Source of the DNA: Citrus sinensis
Lineage: Eukaryota > Streptophyta > Magnoliopsida > Sapindales > Rutaceae
Reading direction: 5' to 3'
Length of the DNA stretch: 64,000 bases
Assembly (NCBI RefSeq): GCF_022201045.2
Contig: NC_068563.1
Span: forward strand, 25,827,001 to 25,891,000
Shown: positions 21,609 to 32,405 of the stretch, in pieces
How the letters are laid out: each line of letters starts with the position of its first letter
Position numbering within the stretch: the stretch's first letter is position 1
Program-made: the position numbers and the translations under genes
Notes under the pieces: model-generated
Told to the model about the DNA's origin: nothing
Databases searched by the model: none
The model's input: the letters and a program-made list of their open reading frames with translations, nothing else

Positions 21609-24600
21609 CTAATTTTCACTTTGATCAGCAGCAGTACCAGAAGATGTGTTTTGATCATAACTGGGTTGCCAAACCTGCAAGGCATAACTCTCGTCAAAAC
21701 TTTGGGGAGAAGCAGGAGTGCTAGGGTTTTCATTTACAGCAACGAAACTGAGAGGCACTGCTGCTATAGGGGATTGTTGTTCGAAGGGTACAGTTCCTGG
21801 AGCAGCGAAGTTCTCATTGTGAACAGCTGCAACTTTAGACTTATTTTTCACTGGAACTCTCGCAGCTGCTGATGATGAGCGCTTTCTTTTAAGGAAATCC
21901 GAGATTACATTTAGCTTGAAAGTAGCAATAATAAGCTGACAAATTATTAGAAACCATTAAAAAATTTAAACAAAACGCTTCCAATCACGAACAGGAGCTT
22001 TATTTCATGCAAAACACTCAAACAGGATATCTTCCATTCACAAACATAACACCTATCATCTTATATACTTCTCTTGAAGTCTATATTGGCATTTTTTACC
22101 TATATTAAGGCTCCATTTGATATTTGATATTAAGGTGCTATAGTTTAAAAGCCACTACTGTCGTGAAATAAAAGTGACCATAACTTTAAGCTACAGCGAA
22201 GCCTAAAGTCAAGGAATATTATTTGTAAAAGAACACAAGCATAAAGGGTTTAGTATTTTAATAGTTCTAAGAGTTACAGGAACAAAAAGAGAAGAAAGGC
22301 CATACCTGGATACGGGACTCTGCAATTATAGAACCCGCAACAGAACCACCAAAAACTTTCCCATCAGCTGAAGCCAACATAATGCTTGACTGGCCTATCA
22401 CTTTTAGTTTTTTGTCCACTTTATCATATCTATATAATCCAGATAGAGTTACAATTTGATAGCCTCCCTGTTTCAAAGAAAGACAAGCCAAGGAACTAAA
22501 TGCATGCTTAACAATGGAATCAATTTTGATTGACTGGTCAATTTACAACATTTTTAGAATATGATCAAATTAATAAATTTATTGGGCTTGATACATCTTA
22601 AGCTACATTTATTTAGAAAATGGGTATGGACTTATAATTATTATGTGTCGCCTGGTGGTGGAGAAAGATATCCTCTTTTAAGTTAGAATTTCAGTTAATG
22701 CCTCTAAACAAACTTGTAGGGTCGCTAGTAAACAGTGGCAGAATCAGGATTTTAGTGTGACAATGGGGACGATAATGATGAAACAACAAAAATGAAGGGT
22801 CAAAGTATAAAATTTACATAGAGATATATGTCTTGTCTGGGATTGAGGTTGGGCAACTATATTTTAAAAGGTACAACATTAAAGTGTGTGGTAAACATTA
22901 TCTACTATAATTTGAAAGATAAGTTGATTTAATTTATACTTGTGTGATGAGAATTTATTATTATTATTTTATTAATTTTATCAAAATTATTATTTAAAAA
23001 TTATATTTACTACATATTATTTATTTTTATTTCATAATTACAACTTTTTTTTTCATAACAGCTATAACTCTTAATACCAAAAAAGGCAGTATAATCAATA
23101 AATTTGTCAAATTCTAAGCTTTTTCATGTCTTCTTGCATAATTATGAATAACTTAACTAATCAATGGCATAGCAGAAGTAGAATTGATGGGTAAAAAATG
23201 GTACCTCATCAACCCATTTAGCAGTGGAAGAACCAAATAGGCGCATGAGAGCTTTAGAAACTGTGCCAGTAGCAGCAAGAATGCAGACAGCTCTCCGAGG
23301 AATTGTGGCAAATGACATTATCGTACGAACCAAATCCTGAAATTAGAACAAAATCATGCAAAATGAGTACAAATCGATGAAATAGACCAAGGAAAACTCT
23401 ATCTCAATATTACAAGCAATTAATACCTCCCCTGGGTTTATGAACAAAGCATAAGGGCAAAAGTCTCCTCCAGCTGTTGCCGCAAAGATTCCACCTGCAC
23501 AAAATGATCAATGTTTTAGACTTGCAATCTTGCATATCAGAAAACAAAGAAATACAAATATTACATTTTAGTTAATTTTTAGCATTAAGTACCAGCACAA
23601 AGCAAAAGAAATTAATAAATAATCAAACAAGGTCGAAGAATATAGCAGATTAGATCAAAAGTAGAAACCCATGCATGTATGAATAATATATACAAGTCAA
23701 ATTATTACAGTATAATTAGTGAGTACGTAGTGAATATAATGTAACTGAATCTTATGATCTATGTTGTTTCGAATTTTGACAATATGCCGTGGCATCTACT
23801 CAAAAATATATACACACACACAGACACACACACACACACAGATACATACATACTAGATAACATTATCAAATTCAATAAAACTACTATTTATTACATAATT
23901 GAAAATAATAATAATTTGTATTATTACTAATGTGTCACTTAAAATTATGTAATTGTCAAATGCTAGGTTCTAGTAACTTAACTATATATTCATTAATCAT
24001 TAGTAATGGTTTGATCTTACAATAATGTTCATTAAATGACGTGTTAAATACATGTCAGGGAAGTTGGAATAAAATTTATTAAAATAAAATTTTTATTTAA
24101 TAAATAATAAAAGTATTATTCCAACGAAAAACTTTTACGGTATATGCGTAAGTGGGTTTCAATTTTTATAGTGGGACCCACTACATCGGAAAAAATTATA
24201 GGACTTATCTCCTCTGTCATTTGGCAGATTCTATCGAGGTTGAGCCCCACCACCTCAGCACTCAATTTACCATCTTTTCCGGCTGTCGATAACTTGTGTT
24301 TGAATTTGGTATCGTTAGAATCTTTGTTGGGGTATATATGCAACCATACAAATTTCACCTACAAATGAGATCTTATTTAGAGGAAATAGACCAAAACCGG
24401 CCGCCTTCAAAACTCATTGGATTAAATAGCGACGGTTTGAACTACACAACCGCTCAGATATTTCAAAAGTTGATGGCGGATTGGTGTTTAACAGTGACAA
24501 GTTACGAAAGCAGACAATCCCCAACCAATTTTATGACAAAAGGGAAACGAGCTCCCCTTCATCTGTGATCTTTGTATGGTGATGTAGACCCAATGACAAA

Positions 24601-25109
24601 AATTCTAATGGTACCAAATTTGACTCGTAGAGACAACAAAAACCAATGACTAATTACAATAAGAGGTAGTCAGCTGCGGTAGTTTTTGTTTTTCTAATAA
24701 TAAATAAAAAATGGCATTCATCTAATATAAACTAGCAAAACAACACCAAAATATTACAACACTAACACATTACAATCATCAAATTTTACTCCAATAAGAA
24801 ATATATATGCAAACAAGCGAATATTATGCTAACTACACCATATATACAAAGCTAAAGCTTACCAATGGTAGCCAAAGACTGGAGTTTCCCGGAACCTTTT
24901 GGTCGTCCTCTAGGACGTTTCATTGAAGAATTATGGCCTCCATGATCATTAGTTTCTTGTTTTTTGGGTCTGCCTCTCTTTCTTTTCGTCATTATAGGTT
25001 CACTATCAGTAGCAGATGATCCTCCGACATTCTCTGAAACCGTCACCTCATCAGAAACCTCTCGGCTTACCGGAGACTTTTGAGAAGCTGTGTTGATTTT
25101 CTCTTCCAT
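21609..25109 (-). CDS. AT-hook motif nuclear-localized protein (AHL)
   Basis: Five exons on the minus strand: 25109-24863, 23494-23427, 23336-23205, 22467-22306 and 21935-21609. They total 936 nt, 311 residues plus stop, with consistent phases. Two AT-hooks are present: KRKRGRPKK (about residues 43-50) and KRPRGRPKGSGK (about 64-75), which bind the minor groove of AT-rich DNA. A PPC/DUF296 domain follows (about 85-215: GGDFCPYALFINPGED, RRAVCILAATGTVS, GSVAGSI), used for trimer formation and partner binding. The usual GRFEILSLSG motif reads GGYQIVTLSG here, so the partner-contact loop is divergent. The tail is Ser/Pro/Gln-rich. Two hooks with intervening introns indicate the intron-containing AHL clade. 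An upstream in-frame ATG at 25169 would add 20 residues. A degraded partial copy lies upstream at 26690-27310. Confidence 0.88.
22728..22875 (+). repeat. Dispersed repeat remnant in AHL intron
   Basis: Contains CAGTGGCAGAATCAGGATTT and GAAGGGTCAAAGTATAAAAT, matching the style of the remnants in the GDSL and transporter introns. It lies between AHL exons 3 and 4. Confidence 0.4.
23811..23842. repeat. (AC)n microsatellite
   Basis: AC run interrupted by single G substitutions in AHL intron 1. Confidence 0.85.
24116..24600. other. Composition island in AHL intron 1
   Basis: About 480 bp of balanced base composition with several CpG sites (GGCCGCC, GCGACGG, AACCGCTC) inside an otherwise AT-rich intron. 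Open frames of 74 to 90 codons exist on both strands, none with a recognisable domain. It includes the palindrome AGTGGGACCCACT near 24172. It may be a captured gene fragment or an unrecognised element. I assign no function. Confidence 0.4.
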
Positions 25110-25789
25110 GTGACGCGATGAAGAGAATAGAGCAAGAGAGGAGTTGTTTGTTTCTTGATAAAGTTGCAAAGAAGAAGTATTGAACTCCGAGGACTGTTAT
25201 ATGCAAAAGGTGACAGAAAGGACAACTTGGTTGGTGCTCATGCAACTCTCTTTTTTTGTTCTTTTCATACATATTGCCATATCTATCACTAATTTGAATA
25301 ATATATATAATTTTTTATTTTTGCAAAACAATAATGATATGTGCACAAAAAGCCGCACAAAAGATAGCACACCAATATTACTAGAAATAAAATTAAAATT
25401 AATTTCAGGATAAAAAAAATTCACTAAAAGATGATTTTCTTTTTTTGGTCTTTTGTGCTAGATTTTATACTATTTTCGATACATATATCATTGTTCTTAT
25501 TTTTTTAGAATTTAAGTAATCTTGATTTTATTTGGTATTAAATTTTTATTAATAGAGTGATAAACTTTTTAATGGAAAATTTTGAGAGTGTCAAAATATA
25601 TAATTGTTGAACTAAATATGAAATTCTTATAATGAATGTTCATGCTCTTCACATAGATTTTTTTTTTATAAAAGATTTAACAAAGTTACATTGGAAATAT
25701 TAAAAAATAATAATAATTAAATGGGAAATATGAAAAACAATAATAATACAAATTAAGTGGGAAATATGAAAAATAATAATAATCTTTAT

Positions 25790-26000
25790 TGTAAATCATT
25801 ATTGTGACAATTGTACAATTTGATATTTCATAATTAATCTTATCTGTCACCGGTTAATTACAGAAGGTCATTTAACTGTGAGCAACTCAGTGTTGCATAA
25901 AAATAATAAAGATAAAACTTAAAATGGTAAAATATAGAAATGAAAAAGATTCTCGCTAGAAAAGGGGCCCACAAAGGCTCTGTTCGTGCGGTCTATATCC
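25790..26000. repeat. Copy 1 of the AHL-upstream repeated segment
   Basis: Contains TCATAATTAATCTTATCTGT, CACCGGTTAATTACAG, GAAATGAAAAAGATTCTCGC and a (A)GGGGCCCACAA end. Clearly related blocks occur at 27640-27815 and 28130-28300. Confidence 0.65.
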
Positions 26001-26689
26001 GGTATGGGCGCGCGTTAGAGTATTGAGAGGACCTTTCCTTAGTGTGAGAAGAGTGAGGGATTCGACCCCATTTAATCCTTATTTTCTATATATAACAAGT
26101 CAGAGTCCAAGTAAATACTCCCTTCTTTTTTTTCGATCTAGGATAGTTTTAAAAAAATTAAGAAAAACTTATGTTATAACATTTTTTGAATTTAGTAAAA
26201 ATGTTTTATTACATTCTTATGACTTAATTTTAAAGTATGTGATTTATGTATTGATCATGAGATACTAATATGCTAATACATATACAAATCAAAAGTTCTT
26301 CACAATTAAAAATCGTTCACATCCATTATAATGAAATACGAATTTTATTATGCTATATTAATTGTAACTTAAAAAAAAATCTATAAGGAGTGGTTTATCA
26401 TGGTGAATAGAAAGTTGATATGTATACTGAACTGAATGTGAAAAATGGTCTAATTTAATAGATGTAATTGATCATAATTCGAGCAAGCTTTAATGAGTTT
26501 ATTTGACCATCTAATTCCTAAGTCAGTTTGCATGTACCTCTCCTTAAAAAAAGAAAAAGAAAAAAAAAAAGTAGACAGTACTTTATCTCACAATATGAGA
26601 GTGAGAGAGTTTTGGAGAGAGAGCTTAGTAACAAGGATGCCCGAGTCAATTCGGACAATAAGCTTTGGTTTTATATGGATTTGCCAAAC

Positions 26690-27310
26690 CTACAAGTCAT
26701 ATCATAAACAGATTATGGAGACGCAGCAGGACTAATATCTTCATTTTCAGCGGCATCAGTCCATCAGAAGATGTCTTTTATTTGATCAGCACCAGGGATT
26801 CGAGTTTTCTCTATTGCAAAAATGACAGGCTCTACTTCCGTATTGGCTTTACTCTAAGGGTGCAGTTTCTGGTGAATGCTTTCTTTTAAAGAAATCAGAG
26901 ATTACATTTGGCTTGAGGATTGCAAAAATAAGCTGATAAATTAATCATAAGATCAACCAACAACTATATATCACTTGTCCATTTAAATGATGATCTTTTA
27001 GCTTGTAAAATTATTATTCTATCATCAAATAGATAAATACTAAATCAGTTGGGTTCTAAAGTTAGGATCCTGGCATTGCTCGTAATTTATCAAACAACTA
27101 TTGGGTAAAATTGCCTTTTAACTTCTGAGTGTGTTGATTCTCTCTTCCACGAGAGTTGAAGAGAAAGAATGCAAAACAGGAGTTGTTTGTAGACCTGAAT
27201 ATAAAATTTCCTCTTCCACGAGAAAAGATCATTTGGTTGCTGCTCATGCAATGGAGACTGGAGAGATTCTCTTTTATCGTTCTTTTCATACATATTGCCA
27301 TCTATTACTA
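26690..27310 (-). pseudogene. Truncated, decayed copy of the AHL gene
   Basis: 26690-26950 resembles the last AHL exon and its acceptor: TTTGCCAAACCTACAAG here against GTTGCCAAACCTGCAAGG at 21663, and GCTTTCTTTTAAAGAAATCA here against GCTTTCTTTTAAGGAAATCC at 21881. 27090-27310 resembles AHL exon 1, start region and 5' flank: CAGGAGTTGTTTG, then GTTCTTTTCATACATATTGC as at 25258. The internal exons, both AT-hooks and most of the PPC domain are missing, and the frame is broken. It is a partial duplication in the same orientation, upstream of the intact gene. Confidence 0.7.
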
Positions 27311-27639
27311 CTGACTTAATAATTATAACTGAGTATAAATATTTTATTGTGTCAGACTATAAAATAATCTTGATTTTATTTGGTAATAAATTAATTTTCT
27401 TTACTACCCAAGTAACCATAAGACTATTTTTGTGGAAAATTTTAAGAGTTTTAAAATTGTTATTTGTAGACCTTAATATTGAATTTATATAATTAACGCC
27501 CATGCTCTTGATGGTTATTATTGACTTTGATTTTGTACAAGATTTAACAAAACTCGGTGACAATTTTAGTAAAAGTAAAAATGTGACAATTTTAGTAAAA
27601 ATAAAAATAATCTTTGTTGTAAATAATTAATGCAACATG

Positions 27640-27815
27640 TATGCAATATGAATTTTCATGAGTAATATCGTCTGTCACCAGTTAATTACAAGAACTTTAT
27701 TAACTGTAATCAACTAAAGAGTATATTACAACATTAAAAAAAAGTTTACAATGGTAGTTCCTAAGAATGAAAAAGATTCTCGCAAGGATAGGAACCCACA
27801 ATAGTTTGACGGATA
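27640..27815. repeat. Copy 2 of the AHL-upstream repeated segment
   Basis: Shares TCATGAGTAATATCGTCTGT, CACCAGTTAATTACAAG, GAATGAAAAAGATTCTCGCA and AGGAACCCACAA with copy 1, in the same order and orientation. Confidence 0.65.
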
Positions 27816-28129
27816 AAGATTCTCTTTTGATCTGAACTCTCATGAACTTTTAAAAATATTGTGTCATGTGTCTTTAAGTAATAACACATGGGTAGGATTT
27901 AATTTATTCATTTAATTTATTTATTAAATACTAATCACCCACATATATTTTTGCTCTAAAAGAGATTATATCATGAGAGAATCCTAATCCTAATTTGACC
28001 CGTGCATGACGGGGATGATACTTATTTTTTTATGATAAGAAATGCTGCAGTACGTAATCAAAATTTGATTCAATACGGGTAAAAATGAATAAATTGTACA
28101 CTTTAGGAACCCAAAATAATTAAAAAAAT

Positions 28130-28300
28130 TAGACTTAATTTTTCATAATTAATATCATTTTATCACTGGCTAATTATGAAAAAATCGTTTAACAATAAGC
28201 ATCTCACCATTACATAAAAAAAAAGAAATAAAGATAAGCTTTAAAATGGCAATATCTAACAATGAAAAATAGTCCCAGGAAAAAGGAACCACGGGGGATC
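28130..28300. repeat. Copy 3 of the AHL-upstream repeated segment
   Basis: Shares TTCATAATTAATATCATTTT, ATCACTGGCTAATTATG, TAAAATGGCAATATCTAACA and AATGAAAAATAGTCCC with copies 1 and 2. It has no adjacent AHL exon remnant, so only the upstream part was copied a second time. Confidence 0.55.
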
Positions 28301-28439
28301 TGCTCATTGGGTATCACTTATCATACCCAATTTTAAAATTATGATAATATGATTTGATTCAATATGGACCAGAATGAAAAATTACAAACCTAAAGAGGCT
28401 AGATTGCAAAATTATATAATAATGTGGCAAAAATATAAT

Positions 28440-29060
28440 TTTTTGAAAAAAAGGTTAAATTTAATAAAGACCTTTGTCTCTCTTGAAATATTCTTTTCGA
28501 CCTACAGACTAGAGTCTCGTTAGCCACTACATAGGTCTGCCCTTTGCGACAATTCTTCGAGCCGGGGCGGGAAAAACGGGCTTTCCACCCGCTCCATCCC
28601 CGCTTCCCCGCTTTATATTTCTTATATTTAAAAAAAAAAAAAAAAAAAAAAACAGTCATATTCACTTTACAAAATGTTGTATCGTTTTCAACAAAGAGAT
28701 CAAAAGCCATCCTGAAAGCAGAATAATGAACTTTAAAATCAAACTGGTAAGGCCCTTGTAAGTTGTAGCAATAATATTTAGATAATTGAAGTACCGGCAA
28801 CGAAAGCATTTGTTTTAATCCGCAAACAAATATGCTAGCCAACAACTTCTTTAAATCATCGTTTTAATCATCTAGAGTTTTAATTCAAGAAATTTAAAAT
28901 TTATTTTAATAAAAATATATGAACGAAAAATAAAAGGTGTGTCAGAAATGAGTATACCAGTTAACAATTGGATGAATCCCTATCCCGTTCCCACTTAATT
29001 CCCGTTTAGGATCTTCAAAGAGACGGGGATTTCATTAATCCATATTCAATCGGGAGCCCC
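28440..29060. other. Intergenic DNA with GC-rich low-complexity patches
   Basis: No gene supported. GC-rich patches at about 28560-28612 (GGGGCGGGAAAAACGGGC) and 28980-29055 (TCCCGTTCCCACTTAATTCC) resemble the C/G-run ends seen in some plant TEs. A 22-nt poly(A) run lies at about 28630. Confidence 0.4.
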
Positions 29061-29170
29061 TATGTTACATTGAATGTACCATACACAACCAACAAGAACC
29101 ACACAAATTGTGGGACCCACATAATTGTGTGGTTCTTGTTGATTTTGTATGGTACATTCAATGTAACATA
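29061..29170. repeat. Foldback with about 48-nt arms and GTGGGACCCAC core
   Basis: The left arm (TATGTTACATTGAATGTACC, then ATACACAACCAACAAGAACC) is the near-perfect reverse complement of the right arm. The centre is TGTGGGACCCACA. The arm sequence differs from the foldback at 17067-17173 but the central motif is the same. Confidence 0.8.
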
Positions 29171-29592
29171 GCAAAATCCTATTCAATATAGTTCAATCTT
29201 TTCTAATACATGCATTATATACTAGTAACTGGATATGACAAACTAATTGGCATAAAATCTAAAAATATATGCCTGTGTTTAGAATTTGATATGGAATTTG
29301 GAGCATAGTTAAGATGTGTGACCATCTTTGTGGCAAAGCTAGTGAGCTTTTAGCATATACACAGATCAGACTTCAAAAATAATCATGATAAACAGAACAA
29401 TTTTTTTATAAAAAAATTATTATTACATTTGACTTGGTTATGCAATGGATCACGAATCACTCTTTCAACAACTAGAACTAGTGCACTCCCTGTAGGCATC
29501 AATCAATTGTAAGATTCCGATTTTCCGGATCCAATAGAATAAAATCTGAAGAACAGAGTCAGATTAATGAAGTTGTAGAAGTTGTAAATTCA

Positions 29593-31486
29593 TCATTCCA
29601 TTTCATCCAAATGTCCAAATAGATTTTTCCAGTGAGAATTGGCTTCCTCCGGTGTCCGAAAAGTCCAAATGTGGGGTTTTGCCTTCTCGCGAGTTTCCAG
29701 AATTTCCTGCAATTCATTACTTTCAGAGGACAGTAGGAAAGGAACTAGCCAAAAATGTAATTTAAAGTCATAATTTGAGGGAACAAAGATAATGCTGTTA
29801 GTAGTAAAAGAATTGAAAGAAATGAGCTCTTCTGAAGAGAGATTTATGTAATGGCAGTTACAATGTCATTGTGTATGTTCAATCAGGATTTGCGTGTTCC
29901 CATTTTACCATTCTAAAATGAGGACGTGCTGGAAAAAGAGACCACAAACACGCATAATAATAACAACCTTCTCCCACTTTTCATGCATTAAATAGATCTT
30001 GCTTATCAATGAACCAAACAACACAATAATGAAGCGTAGTCAAGAATCAATATCAAGCAGAAACTGCCCAACAACAAAATAATGTTTTTATATATAAACA
30101 GTACTAATTTTTTTTTTTGGCTGCGAAAACCTGTCAGTATAAAAAGAACAACATCAATTGTAGTCCAACAGAAATTTTCACCAGCAATAAACAAAAAGAT
30201 TGTGCATTTTAAATCTTCAAAGATAGTATCAATAACAATGGTTACGATCAACACTAATGGTTAGGATCAACACCAATGGAAGACAAGTGATTGAAAGTTG
30301 AAACTACCAATCAAGTCTTAAAAAGGAAAAGTTCCAAGAATAAGCGAGCCTCAAGCAAATGAGATTTTCTCTTCATTTTGACAGTCAAAATATCACCAAT
30401 CTCTAGAAGAATCCAAACATTTCATTAGAAACACAAGCATATTGATGTGCATTATGATTGGATCGGGATTTTTTTAAGAAGCTGCTCCTTGAAGAACTCC
30501 CATACCAAATGAATGAATCAGATATAACGATCAAATCACTGGCGAGTGAGTCAGAAAGAAGGAGAAGACAGAAAGGGGGGGGGGGGGCGACACCTCCTTA
30601 ATGCTTGCAGAAAGAAAATGAATTGAAGTAACCCATATAATGGTTGGGAAGGGGAGACCTATAGACTCTAAATGCAACATGTAGGATCAATCAAGCTATA
30701 AGAGTTGTAAGAGCACACCTTGAATGAAACTTCCGGCCACTATCAAAACTTCATACACTAAACAATGCATTCAGACTCCAGATGGACAAATAAGCTCATA
30801 TCACCACAGACCTATGACTACAAATAGCAAGAAAACACCATTGTTGAAGCGAATGCCAGAAACATGTCAATTTTGACATCAATGCCTAACTCATAACACG
30901 GACAAGCATAAAAGTGTCTCTCACTTGGATAGTCACCCGAATTAGCAGCCACCCATGATAGCATTATTTATCATGCCGTAAAACGGTTATAATGCGCTTA
31001 TGCTAGTTTGTTCTATTGTCCCCAATTACCTTGACATAAGGCTAAAAAAATTCTCAATTCAACAACAAAATTACAACCAAGCAAACAATCTAACAGTTCC
31101 AATGAAAGCATTAAATCAAAAGATTGAACAAGTAGTGTTATATACAAATAAAATTAGAAGACAGACCTCAACTTGGGAGGAGGGTTTGGTCTTGAGCGTT
31201 AAGCAGTCAACAAGAGCGCTCCATTTAGCAGTACAGTTATCAAGAACTCCAAGCCGATAATACTGCTGCATCTGATGCACCGGAGCTGCACACCCATAGT
31301 TAAACAACACTAATTAACTAATTAATTAAAACCCATTTTTAGTAATTATATGAAATTAACAAGAAAGAGAAAAAGGGAAAGCTAAAACAGACAATAGCAG
31401 AACCAGAGGGCGTCAAAACAAGTAGAGCAGGACAAGCGTCGCCGCGGAGCAGACGATTCTTTCACTGACGTATCTAATGAAGTCAT
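29593..31486 (-). CDS. Twin CX9C small protein (DUF3128/Emi1-like)
   Basis: Three exons on the minus strand: 31486-31393, 31285-31167 and 29706-29593. They sum to 327 nt, 108 residues plus stop, all phases consistent. Cysteines at 20, 30, 49 and 59 form two exact CX9C motifs (CSTCFDALWFC and CTAKWSALVDC), the pattern of small helical-hairpin proteins oxidised in the mitochondrial intermembrane space. The sequence between them, SPVHQMQQYYRLGVLDN, is typical of the DUF3128 family, whose yeast member Emi1 is linked to respiratory-chain function. The C-terminal exon (EILETREKAKPHIWTFRT) is charged and conserved in plants as I remember it. The first donor GTCTGT is weaker than consensus. Intron 2 is 1.46 kb. 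Mitochondrial location is inferred from the motif, since no presequence is needed for this class. Confidence 0.82.
29707..31166 (-). other. Intron 2 of the CX9C gene
   Basis: No exon or gene seen inside. It contains an uninterrupted G run of about 13 nt near 30576-30588, a likely length-variable site. Confidence 0.5.
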
Positions 31487-32405
31487 TGGAAAATCAAAAT
31501 CTTGATGAAACCAGAAAGAATTAAAGGAGAGAGAGCTCTTTCTCTTTTCTTATAAATACTGGCGGCTTTTGGAGCTTAATCGGAGTGACTTAACTAAATT
31601 TAGAAGAATAAATAAATAAATCACAATATTTTTCTTTAATATTATAATAAACCACATTTTTATTACTATAAAGAAAATAAAATTAAATAAACCATATTAT
31701 TTATTTATTTTGGTTCAGGCTGACCAATTCCTTCAGCTGCCCGTGTTTCCTGATAAATCTTACACAAATATTCAATTGCATATTAAATACAGCTATTTTT
31801 TAAAATTATTATATTTCTCCAAATTACCATCAAGTGACCTAGCATCAATTTCTCTTTTTTTTTTTTTTGGTTTTAAGAATCAATTGTACAAAAACAATAA
31901 TCCTTTTAGCCTTTTTCTTTTTCCCCTTTTCTGGGTCTGAGAATATTCAAAATTGTTGGGTTTACAGTGTATAACATGCATAAATGAATTTTATGCTTGA
32001 ATTGATAAATGCACACTAGGTTTTTGGTCTAGGGAACAGACCAAATGATTTGACATAAATTATCAGTACAAGAAGGAACAACAATAAAATTACTCTTCCT
32101 CTTAACCCCCCTTCAACATATACAATAGTTATTTACAAAATTTACCACACTTCTCCTTCCAATCACCCAAAAATCCCCTCCCTTTCAACACCCTCTCTTA
32201 CATAACAATATAATCACTCGCAGCTTCAAATATGTCCTCCATGAGAACTAAAATTTGTGGTTGTGAGTTTGTTCTTTTTTCTCAAGCTCCAATGCCACGT
32301 TCAAAATCCCCTGACCCGGAGATATCTTTCATCAAAATAAGTTAGGAAGCCAATAAAATGATTACCCATGACAAACAACCGGGAAAAAAATTAATCTCCC
32401 TTTTC
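31487..32405. other. Promoter of the CX9C gene and 3' UTR of RAD5A
   Basis: 919 bp between two genes on the minus strand. The CX9C end has TATAAATA (31551, read on either strand) and a GAGAGAGAG leader. The RAD5A end (about 32000-32405) is probably its 3' UTR. No further gene. Confidence 0.45.

Noticed and set aside
28399..28845. 148-codon minus-strand ORF
   Set aside because: Contains a poly-Phe stretch from a poly(A) run and GC-rich low-complexity sequence; no domain.
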